In this document: positions 55,375 through 64,000 of the stretch, piece after piece | Numbering within the stretch: the first letter of the stretch is position 1 | Layout: each line of letters opens with the position of its first letter | Assembly (NCBI GenBank): GCA_023053575.1 | Contig: JAKZAP010000021.1 | Span: 11,780,212 to 11,844,211, forward strand | Direction: 5' to 3' | DNA: 64,000 nt | Source of the DNA: Branchinecta lynchi | Lineage: Eukaryota > Arthropoda > Branchiopoda > Anostraca > Branchinectidae | Notes under the pieces: model-generated | Told to the model about the DNA's origin: nothing | Seen by the model: the letters and a program-made list of their open reading frames with translations, nothing else | The model's database searches: none | Program-made: the position numbers and the translations under genes

Positions 55375-55630
55375 ACACTGGGCTCAAAAAGCCGCCTATT
55401 GGACAAAAAACTGAAAATCCCTAGGGGACGTGAGATTTGATGGGCGTTGTGGCAGCTTGGGGATAATGAACAACTAGGGTTTATGTAACATAATTATACA
55501 CACTTTTTTGCTTTAATTGATATCCTGAATTTAAACGACAACATTCAGAATTAGTTGTATCTTGTTCTTTTTCTTTTTTCTACTTTTGCAACCCAAACAG
55601 CCAGGAAATGAGCCAAGTGTGACCAAGTTC
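55375..55630. mobile_element. Harbinger-like MITE with TAA duplication
   Basis: 256 bp between TAA (55372-55374) and TAA (55631-55633). Ends are GAGCTTGGTCACACTGGG and CCAAGTGTGACCAAGTTC. The interior CCCTAGGGGACGTGAGATTTGA and AACGACAACATTCAGAATTAG match 19670-19830. Confidence 0.82.
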
Positions 55631-55780
55631 TAAAGGGGTCAGCGAAAAGCTATAGGAAAACCAGATCTGTGGAGAAATACTCGCATCAAAATCCAGGATG
55701 CAGTAGTTGCGTTTTTGCAGTAATTGGGTGTCGTAACCATGCTGAGACAAGGGCTACTGAAATTAAGCAACCCGGTTACC

Positions 55781-56466
55781 CAGAGCGTATTCCACTAACT
55801 GTTAGTTACTATTTTCGTTCCAACCTCGTGAAAAGTTACTACGCTGACCGTTGCAACCTTCTCGAAAAAGTAGTTGCGTTTTTGCTGATACCACGGTCTA
55901 AAGTCGTTTTTGCAGTTATCGTGGTATCTGATACCACGGTCTAAAGACGTTTTGGCAGTTATCGTGGTATCTGGCCAGTTATCGTGGTATCAGATATTCA
56001 GATACTACGGTCCGACCGTGGTAACTGGTCGTGGTATCTGAGAAGTCATCTCACTTTCATCAAATTTTGTCAGATTGGTGAGAAAGAAGTTTAGCACTTA
56101 GTGATGTAACTGGATATCTGTTTTTCTTTTGGGATGACTTCGAAAATTGCAACTTCGGCAATAGTCGTTTCTGCAGAGCACCGTATATCGGATACCACGA
56201 TAACTGCAAAAACGACTAATTGCAGATCCAGTTACCGTGGTATACCATGGTATCAGCAAAAACGCAACTAGTAACTATTTGCTATCCACGCTCGGGAGCG
56301 TATGTAAGCGTGGTAACTACGAATCTCTTTGATGTCATTGGCCGGATTAGGCCCTGGCGCGATATTTTGGTGAAAATAGAAAAACACGTTCCAGCCTTGA
56401 CGCCAAAAAGGCAGAATTCTTGACGTCATGCGTAATAACTACCGTAAGTAGGGTGGAACACGCTCT
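55781..56466. mobile_element. hAT-like MITE containing a second MITE
   Basis: CGGTTACC at 55773-55780 and 56467-56474 is a perfect 8-bp duplication. Ends are CAGAGCGTATTCCAC and GTGGAACACGCTCT, with the final G missing. The body is the GAGCGTGTTCCACC family seen at 26667, 38187 and 63564. It is interrupted at 55872-56269. Confidence 0.85.
55872..56269. mobile_element. AGTTGCG-terminus MITE nested in a hAT-like MITE
   Basis: 398 bp between AGT (55869-55871) and AGT (56270-56272). Ends are AGTTGCGTTTTTGC and GCAAAAACGCAACT. The interior is built from ATACCACGGT / ACCGTGGTAT and GTTATCGTGGTATC words. The uninterrupted host sequence CTCGAAATAGTAACTATTTG is present at 63655-63675, which confirms the 3-bp duplication. 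Confidence 0.9.
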
Positions 56467-56754
56467 CGGTTACCAGGTACCAACAACCGGGTTTTTGAGA
56501 AAACAACAAGAGTGCATTCAGATATACAAGTGTCTTCACGTCTTAATAGGGAGGGGGGAATATGCAAGTCTCTTAAATTTTAGGATGACAAGTGACAACA
56601 GATTGCCTCCACACAATATTTCTTCGTTCTTCAATCGCGATTACTATAGTTATTCTCTAGTATTGTTACACTCAGTATTTACATATTGATCGAGCATTAC
56701 TATTCTCCTGTTTCGTGTTAGTTTACTATTGAGATGAAGCCAATCCTCCTTTTG

Positions 56755-57046
56755 TTCGTTTTTGTCAGAATCGAGAACGGGGAAAGCTTCAAAGTTCTGC
56801 AGAATCGAGAAGTTGCATTGATACTCACTTCTCGATTCTCTTTCTCCGTTCCCCTTCCTGATTGGTTAACAAAGGGCTTCCTGATTGGTTAACATCTGTA
56901 TAAACGGGCATTAACGGGTGGATAAATTAGTGTTTTTGTCAAAAGTTGAAGACTGATGAGAAGCGAGAATAACAAAAACACTAATTTATACGAAAATTAA
57001 GAAATGAGAAATTAAGAGTTGAAAATGCAGACCAAAAACGCAACTA
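56755..57046. mobile_element. Partial AGTTGCG-family MITE (7423 type)
   Basis: Right end GACCAAAAACGCAACT at 57031-57046. The interior GAATCGAGAACGGGGAAAGC, CTGCAGAATCGAGAAGTTGC and ACACTAATTT match 7423-7792 in reverse. The left terminus is missing. The flanks on both sides (56620-56690 and 57070-57140) are themselves a diverged direct duplication (CTTCAATCGCG..T.CTATxGTT). Confidence 0.6.
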
Positions 57047-58497
57047 TTGTCTTCTCTACAAGCTGTCGTCGTACTTCAATCGCGGTTGCTATGGTTAATC
57101 TCTAGTGTTGTTACAGTCAATATTTACATATTGATTAAGCGGTAAGTCGCCCTTTTCTAATTCAGCGCTCCTAGCGGATTAATGTACGATTGGAAAAGGT
57201 AGTCTAAGTAGACCTCACAAAACAAGATTGGAAACTCAGTAATTGGTAAAGTTCACCATAGAGAATTGGTACAAAAAGCTGAATAACAGAAAACTCTGGC
57301 AAGCTAGTAGTACTACTAATAATCAACAGTAATCGCAACATTCATATCATATAACTGAATAAACTGCATTACTTGGATTGTGTAAAATATTTTTATTTTT
57401 TTCACTATTTACTCTAGAACGACGCTGAGAATATCTACTGCCATCCTCACAACGGAAAATTTTGCTGTGGTGGAAAATTCGAATCTCAGTACAAACGCAG
57501 CTTTTTGGCCAGTGGTGAGCTAGGTGATCACTGCTCACTGCGTGAACATTTATTTTTTGTAAATCGCTTTCGTCAAGCATAAACACAATAAACACAAGCG
57601 CATAGAGATACCACAAATCCGAGAGCAAAATTTCACTACTTCAAACCCGATTATTCATGAATAGCGGAGCAACGAAGTAACGCATTCTCATCGGGTCTTC
57701 AAGCCTCTTTAAGTAAGTGAATAAGTGATAAGTAACTAGGTTTTGTTTCATCTCAGCCCTTTTCAGTTAAACTTTAAGGAGTTCAATTTATCACAAAAAC
57801 CTGAATGAAATCAGAATAAAAAACTCTAGCCCTGCCGATGAGTTTCAGGCTTCCATTCGGAATATCGTTTCCAAACGAATTAATCCGCTGTAGAGCGCTC
57901 TATTGGAGATTCGCGAATTTCGGTAAGACTGTGCCAGCACTAAGATAGTGAAACGTTCTTGGTGAAACTACTTCGGATTATGCAGTGGGTTACGTAGAGT
58001 GCTAGCAGTTACAAATTCGCGTTGTACTCCTTCTCGCCTACCGTGCGCCAGTGTTGTTGCTCATGGACTTTGCTAGCATAATGTAAGCAGCCTACAGTTT
58101 TAGCTGCACAACTCTATTTTGATTGTCTGGTCTTTGAAGACGTAATTGCGTGGTATAGGAGTTGACGGATGTCATTTTTTCATCGTTTACGGATCGTAGC
58201 CTACGTTTCGTTGTAGCAGTTTCATTTTAATTTAAAACATGGGTTTGTTAAATTTGAAATAAACATGATGCTTGTGTAATCCCTGTCGCCTCACCGTTTT
58301 ATCAGACCGTTTACCAAATCGGATGTACATAATTGTCGCGTATTATCTCCGCATTTCTCTTGAGAGTTATGCAGCAGCAGACACTGTCCGCCGGACAGGT
58401 GTCTAATCTGGGATGTGGGATTGGCTCACTTGACGTATGTATGTCCTAGTATAATTATGGGCAGTCTACTCATGAAACTGACACTGTTTTTGCTCAG
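57047..58497. other. Intergenic, mostly unassigned
   Basis: 57650-57785 is an inverted relative of the TTAA element at 51164. 57421-57640 and 57800-58490 show no gene that I can support. Confidence 0.4.
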
Positions 58498-58603
58498 AAT
58501 ATGAAACCTAAGTCAAGGAAAGCACTGGATCAGCCGGAGACAAAGATCGATGTTCTGGAGATAACAAAAAACGATAGTCTTCGGCTCCAGTTTAGCATTC
58601 TTG
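58498..58603 (+). CDS. Candidate coding exon of an unidentified gene
   Basis: A 106-bp segment lies between a good acceptor (GACACTGTTTTTGCTCAG, ending 58497) and a good donor (G|GTAAGA at 58604). It is open in the frame beginning AAT ATG, giving MKPKSRKALDQPETK then IDVLEITKNDSLRLQFSIL, with one base left over (phase 1). The amino-acid composition looks like a real protein and is unlike the transposon frames around it. ATG 58501 could be an internal Met or the start. I do not recognise the family; a weak resemblance to N-termini of small RNA-polymerase-type subunits is not enough to name it. No partner exon was found downstream in the window. Confidence 0.4.
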
Positions 58604-58735
58604 GTAAGACCAGAGCATTTTGGTTTCTTTCGTCACTGCCCTTAGGCTAGGGTTTTGTTATTCGCGCTACAAATCAGTTACTTTTCAGCGCCATTTTCTC
58701 CACTTCCGCATCTGATACTTTTATGCCACTGGAGT

Positions 58736-59096
58736 TAGTGTTGGGCGATATTCGATATCGATATCGATATATCGGACCAAATATCGATATCGAATATCGA
58801 AACGTAAATATCGATATCGGAAACGATATTTTTTCACTCATAATTATTCTAAATAATCCAACATAACCTACATTTACATATCCGAAATTGGAGCAATATG
58901 TTTTCCGTAAATTTATCCGGAGTTTGAGATGATGCAAGATGCTATTTAACGACAATTTCTTTAGTAAATTTGGGCGAAACGAGACATATCCTATAGCGAA
59001 ACATACTAAAGAAATATCGATATCGGTATATCGATTATCGAATATCGAAAGTGAAAATATCGATATATCGAAAAATCCAAATAACGCCCAACACTA
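58736..59096. mobile_element. hAT-like MITE with ATATCGAT-rich arms
   Basis: Perfect 8-bp duplication ACTGGAGT (58728-58735, 59097-59104). Ends are TAGTGTTGGGCGATATT and AATAACGCCCAACACTA, the widespread hAT TAGTGTTGGGC pattern. Both arms contain ATATCGATATCG arrays. 361 bp, noncoding; it lies 132 bp after the candidate exon. Confidence 0.9.
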
Positions 59097-59269
59097 ACTG
59101 GAGTTATTGTAATTCCCAGTGTAAAGTTGTTCCTTCAACCGGTTTCACACTAGTGCGTTGAGGCTTTCACACTGAGCTACGGAACCTCTGCGTCGCGCTT
59201 GCCGTAACGCAACGAAGAACTTACGCAGACAAATTGATAAGCTTATTATTTGGAAAGCACTACGGAGGT

Positions 59270-60860
59270 CTAGCATATAAGTGAACCACCATCTGATTCT
59301 TTCCCGTCTGTTACTGATTGGGAAACATATTTTAAGTCCACCCTGATTTCTTCTAAAGATTTTCCTCCGGACGTAGCTGAGCTAAAGATTTACTTTTGGC
59401 TCAAAAGAAACTGAAGTTCCAATTATCACCTGACCATGATTGTCTTTTTTCAAACCATCTCAAGTTTGTATCCCCCAACGTTCCTTTTAACTCTTCTTGT
59501 TTTTTTTTTAATTTAATTTTATCGGTAGGCCGTGTACCTTCATCTTCTAAAATTCGTTTGATTTCCCCTATTCTAAAAAATGGAAAGAAGGATTTAAAAT
59601 CTTGTGGTTATTATCTTTTTAATGTGTTTTAAAATATGTTTGAAGGCCCTGATGTCGGGTTAAACCACGTTGGATTTGAAAGGGGTATGGGTTGCCATCA
59701 CGCGCACCCTACTTTTTCTACTTCAATCAATGATGCGCGAGTGAGCGGACAGCCGCTTTATACGCTTCTGATTGACATAAAAGGTGCTTTCGACAATATT
59801 TCTCATGCGGCTGCTCTCCTATCCCTTGTGTATAATGGTATTCCCCGTTCTATTGTGCGTGCTTTAAGGTCCTAGTACAATGGACTGAACGTTCAAGTGG
59901 CAGTTCGTTCCCCAAAAATTCTGTCTAATTTGATTTCAGTGGGAAAAGGCGTTAGACAAGGTGGAACTTGTCACCATATATTTTCAATGCATGTTTGGCA
60001 GATTTTCTTCGGTCGCTTAAGACTAGTTTAATACATTTTGCACGTTATGTAACGTTTAAGCATATGCTGATGATATTATTATTTTAAGTCGGTCAAAGGA
60101 AAAATTAATTGAAAACTATAACATTCTGGTGTCTAAATTGGGGCAGAAGGGTCTAATAATTAGTTCTGAAAAGTGTAATTATTTTGTGATTAGTAGTTTG
60201 CCGACACTAAATTCCCTTCTGGAATGTGGTGGGGGAATTGTTTTCAGCCCTGTTGAGAAATTTATATATCTTGGAATCCCTTACTCATCTAATACCAGAG
60301 ATTGGAAACTTATACTTATTCAACATGTGCAAGATAAAATAAGAAGAGCATTCAGTGCTGTTATTCGTTTACGAGGGATGTATCGCAGAGATGTTCTTGG
60401 TTCTATTTATAAGGCTGTTGCACTTCCTCACATTCTTTTCCGTCTGCCTTCTTTTCTTCTTTCCGTCCCTCTGAACTTTCTACGTTAACAGTTACTTATT
60501 ATAAATTCTCTAAATTCCTTCTTGGTTTCCCGATTTCTGCGAGTAACTCTTTCCTAACCTCGAATTTTAAAGTGAAGAATCCTTTGGAAACTTTAAATGG
60601 TAAAATCCAAAACTTTCATAAAAAGGCTGACAACATTCTTCTTCATCACAACCTTTTTTCACAAAAAAGCGCCCTGATTAGTTGGCTTATTTTGAACTTT
60701 GTTGTATAGGCTACTTAGTAGGCTAATTTGTCTTTAACGGTCAGCTGTTTATTAGTATGTGTGTTTGAGTCTGATTGAAATGTTGTTGTTCCTTTTTATA
60801 CATTACTCTTCAGTTTTGAAGGATTCAAATAAATAATAATAATAAAATAAAAAGCAACGC
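59270..60860 (+). pseudogene. Broken non-LTR retrotransposon reverse transcriptase
   Basis: Fragments in order: GRVPSSSKIRLISPILKNGK (59528-59590), RGMGCHHAHPTFSTSI, LIDIKGAFDNI (59770-59800) and GKGVRQGGTC (59941-59970). AYADDIIILSRSKEKL begins at 60060 (YADD at 60063-60074, intact). FIYLGIPYSS (60260-60290) and a C-terminal stretch up to 60488 follow. Stops at 59629, 59873, 60057-59 and others, plus frame changes, break it. An (AATA)n tail ends at about 60856. The flanks TTTCACACT (59168) and GTGTGAAAG (61069) suggest it landed inside a small TIR element. Confidence 0.85.
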
Positions 60861-61599
60861 AAGAACAGAACCAAGTTCTATTCTTCCGTTGCGTTAACGC
60901 ACACGCATCAGATTTGTCAGTGAAAAATTGAAGTTTTTGAAGAGAGGCTGGAGAAAACCTAATAACGATGAAGAGAAACTTAGTAATGATGAAAAAACCA
61001 GAACTCGGCATAAGAAACCGAGAAAGGAAAATGTAAATACACATCCATCGTGAAAGCTTGCGGCGCAGGTGTGAAAGATACGCTGCCTAACCCGTACGCA
61101 GCGCAAGATAAACTCTTTCTGATAAGAAGAAAAACAGAAATTTCATCAGTGCCCTTTGATATACGATCTGTTTTGCCTTACCCTTTAATGAAGTGCTATT
61201 GAACGAGCTTCTGCAAAGTGTTGGTCAAATTTTGTTCGTATTCATATTTGTTATCGCAGGTTATGAATTTTTAGCTGCGACCTGAATACGATCATTGCCA
61301 AGACTGTCGAAACAGTATAACAAATACAAACTTCGACTGACTATCAGTTTACGAAGTAAACGGCAGCAAACTAACTTTTCCATTTCGTAGTCTTTCGTGA
61401 TTAGTATATGTGGTACATTTGACTTGTATCTGAGCTGGTCAATTGGTCAGCACGCTGGCCCGAAATACACCCTTTCTAAAAATTTTGCCCGGATTAGCCA
61501 TTTTTTGCAGCTAGATACGCTTGTGCAAAGTAAAAAACGACGCATAGCTTCTTGGTGTACGTTTAACCAGTTTGTTTCTCTATATTCAATTTCTTTTGT
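60861..61599. other. No gene recognised
   Basis: 60870-61100 repeats CGTTGCGTTAACGCA, GCGCAGGTGTGAAAG words that are inverse to 59140-59230, probably the other half of an interrupted MITE. 61110-61600 shows nothing identifiable. Confidence 0.4.
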
Positions 61600-61790
61600 G
61601 TTGGCCTGATGAAAAATTTGAAGCCCGCGTAGTAGTACGAAAACGTTGCATGTAATACTATGTAGCAAAGAATACTATCGTTTAATGTGCCTCAGACTGG
61701 TCCAATCTTATCCAGTAGCATCCTGTCTTGCCATAGTAGCATGCAGTCTTGCTAACAGTAGCATATAGTAATATGCAGTAACACGGTAGG
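61600..61790 (+). repeat. Dispersed repeat with AGTCTTGC minisatellite, copy 3
   Basis: GGCCTGATGAAAAATTTGAAGC head, then GGTCCAATCTTATCCAGTAGC and two to three units of CAGTCTTGCTAACAGTAGCAT. Most diverged of the three copies (27590, 32930). The sequence TTTTTCATCGGGGGCCTC at 61872 is an inverse echo of the head. Confidence 0.65.
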
Positions 61791-62629
61791 CTTGAATTAG
61801 AAGCATGTAGTAGCATCGTTAGTACTGCATGCATCTTTTTCGTACTACTTCATAGTACTATTTTGAGATACATTTTTCATCGGGGGCCTCTTAGGCCTGG
61901 CCATGTTACTGTTCAAAATACCTCTGTCTCTATGTGTGCTGTGCAGTACCCAACTCTGTTATGTCAAACTTCATCTCAAGTTTGTCAATTCTGGCTTCTG
62001 ACTACCGTGCTGACTGGTTTTTCCGCGGGGCTAATGCACGACCCAGTATGAACCGAAAGCCGAATGGCTTATTACCCCTTCAGAGAACTTAAAGCAAGAT
62101 CAATGATTGTTTTTGTTTTCTGTAGCACATCTGGCAGCAATTCGTCGTTGGATTTTAGGAAGGGCGTATTCCTCTCAACCTTTTACGTTCAAGGCTCAAT
62201 GTTGCCTACCCTTGGTTTGGGGCGGCCGGGGTGGTTGTTAGTGGCGTGTGCCAAAGTCGGGGAGGGATGCTGGGAATCTTCCAATTCCGTTTCTCCTTTT
62301 CCCGTTTAAAACGCCATCTAGCAGTATTGGGTAAAGTTAATAGCAGCATTCAGCCGGTAGACAGCCTTAAACCAAATTCATGGTTTGAAATTTTTATAGT
62401 GGATTTGCAGTAATTTTAAAGTAAACATTTTTCGGATTATTATATCAGTTATGGAATTAAGATTTATACTGACAAATTATAAATTCTGAATTGAAGCTTT
62501 AATCACAAAGTAAAGTAAAAGATTCATTATTTCTAGGGTTCCTGACGACACTTATAACTGACTTGTACATCCTGTAAATAGTCGTTGTTTTTACGATAAA
62601 CGCTGTTTAACGATGGCCTGTAGGAATCG
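61791..62629. other. No gene recognised
   Basis: Frames of 60-81 codons only. 62220-62290 (GGCCGGGGTGGTTGTTAGTGGCGTG) echoes 62680-62700 and 28420, so at least part is dispersed repeat. Confidence 0.4.
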
Positions 62630-62835
62630 ACGTGTCTGATAGGGTCTTCCCAACAGTGCCTACCGTTTGGTCTGGGGCGGGGATTAGTGGCGTGAGCCAA
62701 AGTCGACCCAGCTTCAAACGGGTACCTAGAAATCTTGGGAAGGTGACGCAAAGGGTGGGCGAAAGCCCAAGGATTGCTTGCCCAGCTCCCTTTCCACTTC
62801 ATGGCTGAGGGCAGATGATCGGAGATCAGCACCGC
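62630..62835 (+). repeat. Dispersed repeat, relative of 28425-28600
   Basis: TTAGTGGCGTGAGCC, ACCCAGCTTCAAACGGGTACC, GGGAAGGTGACGCAAAGGG and GAGATCAGCACCG match the repeat in VPS37 intron 2 in order and orientation. Origin unknown. Confidence 0.55.
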
Positions 62836-62938
62836 CAATAAGGCTTGTCAAGACTGATGCTGCTATTTCATTCACATTTGAACGTAATCGGGGTACGTTT
62901 ATTGCTAAAGACCATCCTAAAATGACAACTAAAATAAT

Positions 62939-63361
62939 AGTTGCGTTTTTGCAGATACCATGGTATCTGCTACCACGGTCTAAAGTCGTTTGTGCAGTTA
63001 TCGTGGTATCTGATACCACGGTCGAAAGCCGTTTTTGCAGTTATACCAGCGTTTTTGCTGGCTAGTTATCGTGGTATCAGATATTCAGATACTACGGTCC
63101 GACCGTGGTAACTGGTCTTGTTATCTGAAAAGTCATCTCACTTTCATCAAACTTTGTCAGATTGGTGAGAAAGAAGTTTAGCACTTAGTGATGTAACTGG
63201 ATATCTGTTTTTCTTTTGGGATGACTCCGAAAAGTGCAATTTTGGCAATAGTCGTTTTTGCAAAGCACCGTGTATCAGATACCACGATAACTGCAAAAAC
63301 GACTAATTGCAGATCCAGCTACCGTGGTAACAGATACCATGGTACCAGCAAAAACGCAACT
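62939..63361. mobile_element. AGTTGCG-terminus MITE with AAT duplication
   Basis: 423 bp between AAT (62936-62938) and AAT (63362-63364). Ends are AGTTGCGTTTTTGC and GCAAAAACGCAACT. The interior is close to 55872-56269 (ATACCATGGTATC, GTTATCGTGGTATC, CTCACTTTCATCAAA). Confidence 0.88.
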
Positions 63362-63563
63362 AATGATTATAACAACTATTCTAAATCACAAAACAAATTA
63401 AATGATAAAAGTCTTAAAAAGGTGCATCGAGAGGTCATTAAATGTTAACAGTTTCATAGACTGTTGACGCGCCAACAACATTTGTTTATTCACCAGTTAA
63501 CAAAGATTATTCACCTACTGCTAAATATTATATTATGGGCTTTAAACGCTATGAGCTATTAAT

Positions 63564-63800
63564 GACCGTGTTCCACCCTTCTAACAATAGTAAATATTAT
63601 TACTATTTCCGTTCCACTTCCCGAAAAGTTACTACGCTGACCGTTCTAATCTTCTCGAAATAGTAACTATTTGCTTACCACGCTCGGGAGCGTAAAAATT
63701 TCGCAGAAAACAGAAAAATTCGTTCCAGCCTTGACGCCAAGAAACCAAAATCCATGACGTCATGTGTAGTAACTACGGTGAGTAGGGTGGAACACGCTCT
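63564..63800. mobile_element. GAGCGTGTTCCACC MITE, uninterrupted copy
   Basis: Left end CCGTGTTCCACCCTTC, right end GGGTGGAACACGCTCT. Contains CTCGAAATAGTAACTATTTG, the empty-site equivalent of the nested insertion at 55872. No clear duplication. Confidence 0.75.
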
Positions 63801-64000
63801 ATATTGCATATTTGCATGGATAACGGGAACAGGTTTCTTCGGGCGACTGACTTGTGTGACGTATCGGTGCGAGACTAGACAAGTACAAAGCCACGCCCAG
63901 ATACTACTGAGAACCAAAGAGAGTTCACTGAATTATGATGAGAGGACGTACGGGTATTGCGATTTCTGAGGTTCAGGAATGGCTATAGAGATTCTTACAC
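63801..64000. other. No gene recognised
   Basis: Short remainder with no supportable feature. Confidence 0.4.

Noticed and set aside
61605..61660. CTGATGA followed by GAAA as a hammerhead ribozyme
   Set aside because: The bases between the two motifs do not form a stem, and the paralogue at 32925 has CGATGA instead.

Overview
This is a piece of a eukaryotic, almost certainly animal (invertebrate) nuclear genome. One spliced host gene with long introns lies in a sea of nested transposable-element relics. I cannot fix the phylum from the sequence. There are no bacterial operons, no rRNA and no CRISPR array. Only one gene is recognised with confidence: a VPS37 (ESCRT-I subunit, VPS37B/C-like) gene on the + strand, with five coding exons at 24809-24961, 27174-27339, 28970-29052, 37591-37716 and 51970-52146. 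They join in phase to 234 codons: an N-terminal helix region, the Mod(r) coiled-coil core and a proline-rich tail. Intron 2 appears to use a GC-AG splice pair. A second, unassigned exon candidate lies at 58498-58603 (+).

Layout. 1-24.7 kb, upstream of VPS37: three broken or 5'-truncated non-LTR retrotransposons (2255-3725, 4480-5495, 13432-14285), minisatellites (5553, 6828, 9763), a Penelope-like terminal repeat (9085), several MITEs, and a three-level nest at 19906-24137. In that nest a MITE-like element is split by a 3.46-kb hAT-like foldback with an 8-bp target duplication, which itself carries a ~281-bp satellite in a higher-order A-B-C arrangement. 24.8-52.1 kb, VPS37: introns 1 and 2 hold hAT-like MITEs and dispersed repeats. 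Intron 3 (8.5 kb) holds a young LTR element with 678-bp LTRs, a 4-bp target duplication and only ~2.5 kb inside. Intron 4 (14.3 kb) holds a second LTR element (260/259-bp LTRs, 5-bp duplication, ~6.2 kb inside without recognisable gag/pol), and a reverse non-LTR relic interrupted by a Penelope-like insertion with a 14-bp target duplication. 52.1-64 kb, downstream: tRNA-like SINE heads, a recurring CTGANGA...GAAA repeat family, hAT-like and 3-bp-TSD MITEs (one nested inside another), a non-LTR relic (59270-60860) and the unknown exon.

The window reads as a record of successive insertions, many datable relative to each other because target duplications and empty-site copies are present. I found no convincing undescribed multi-gene system. 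The best candidates for something new are (i) a MITE superfamily sharing the terminus AGTTGCGTTTTTG and 3-bp duplications, (ii) the repeat families with hammerhead-ribozyme-like core motifs, (iii) the satellite-bearing hAT-like foldback, and (iv) the two LTR elements without coding capacity. All coordinates were read by eye; identities were not computed.
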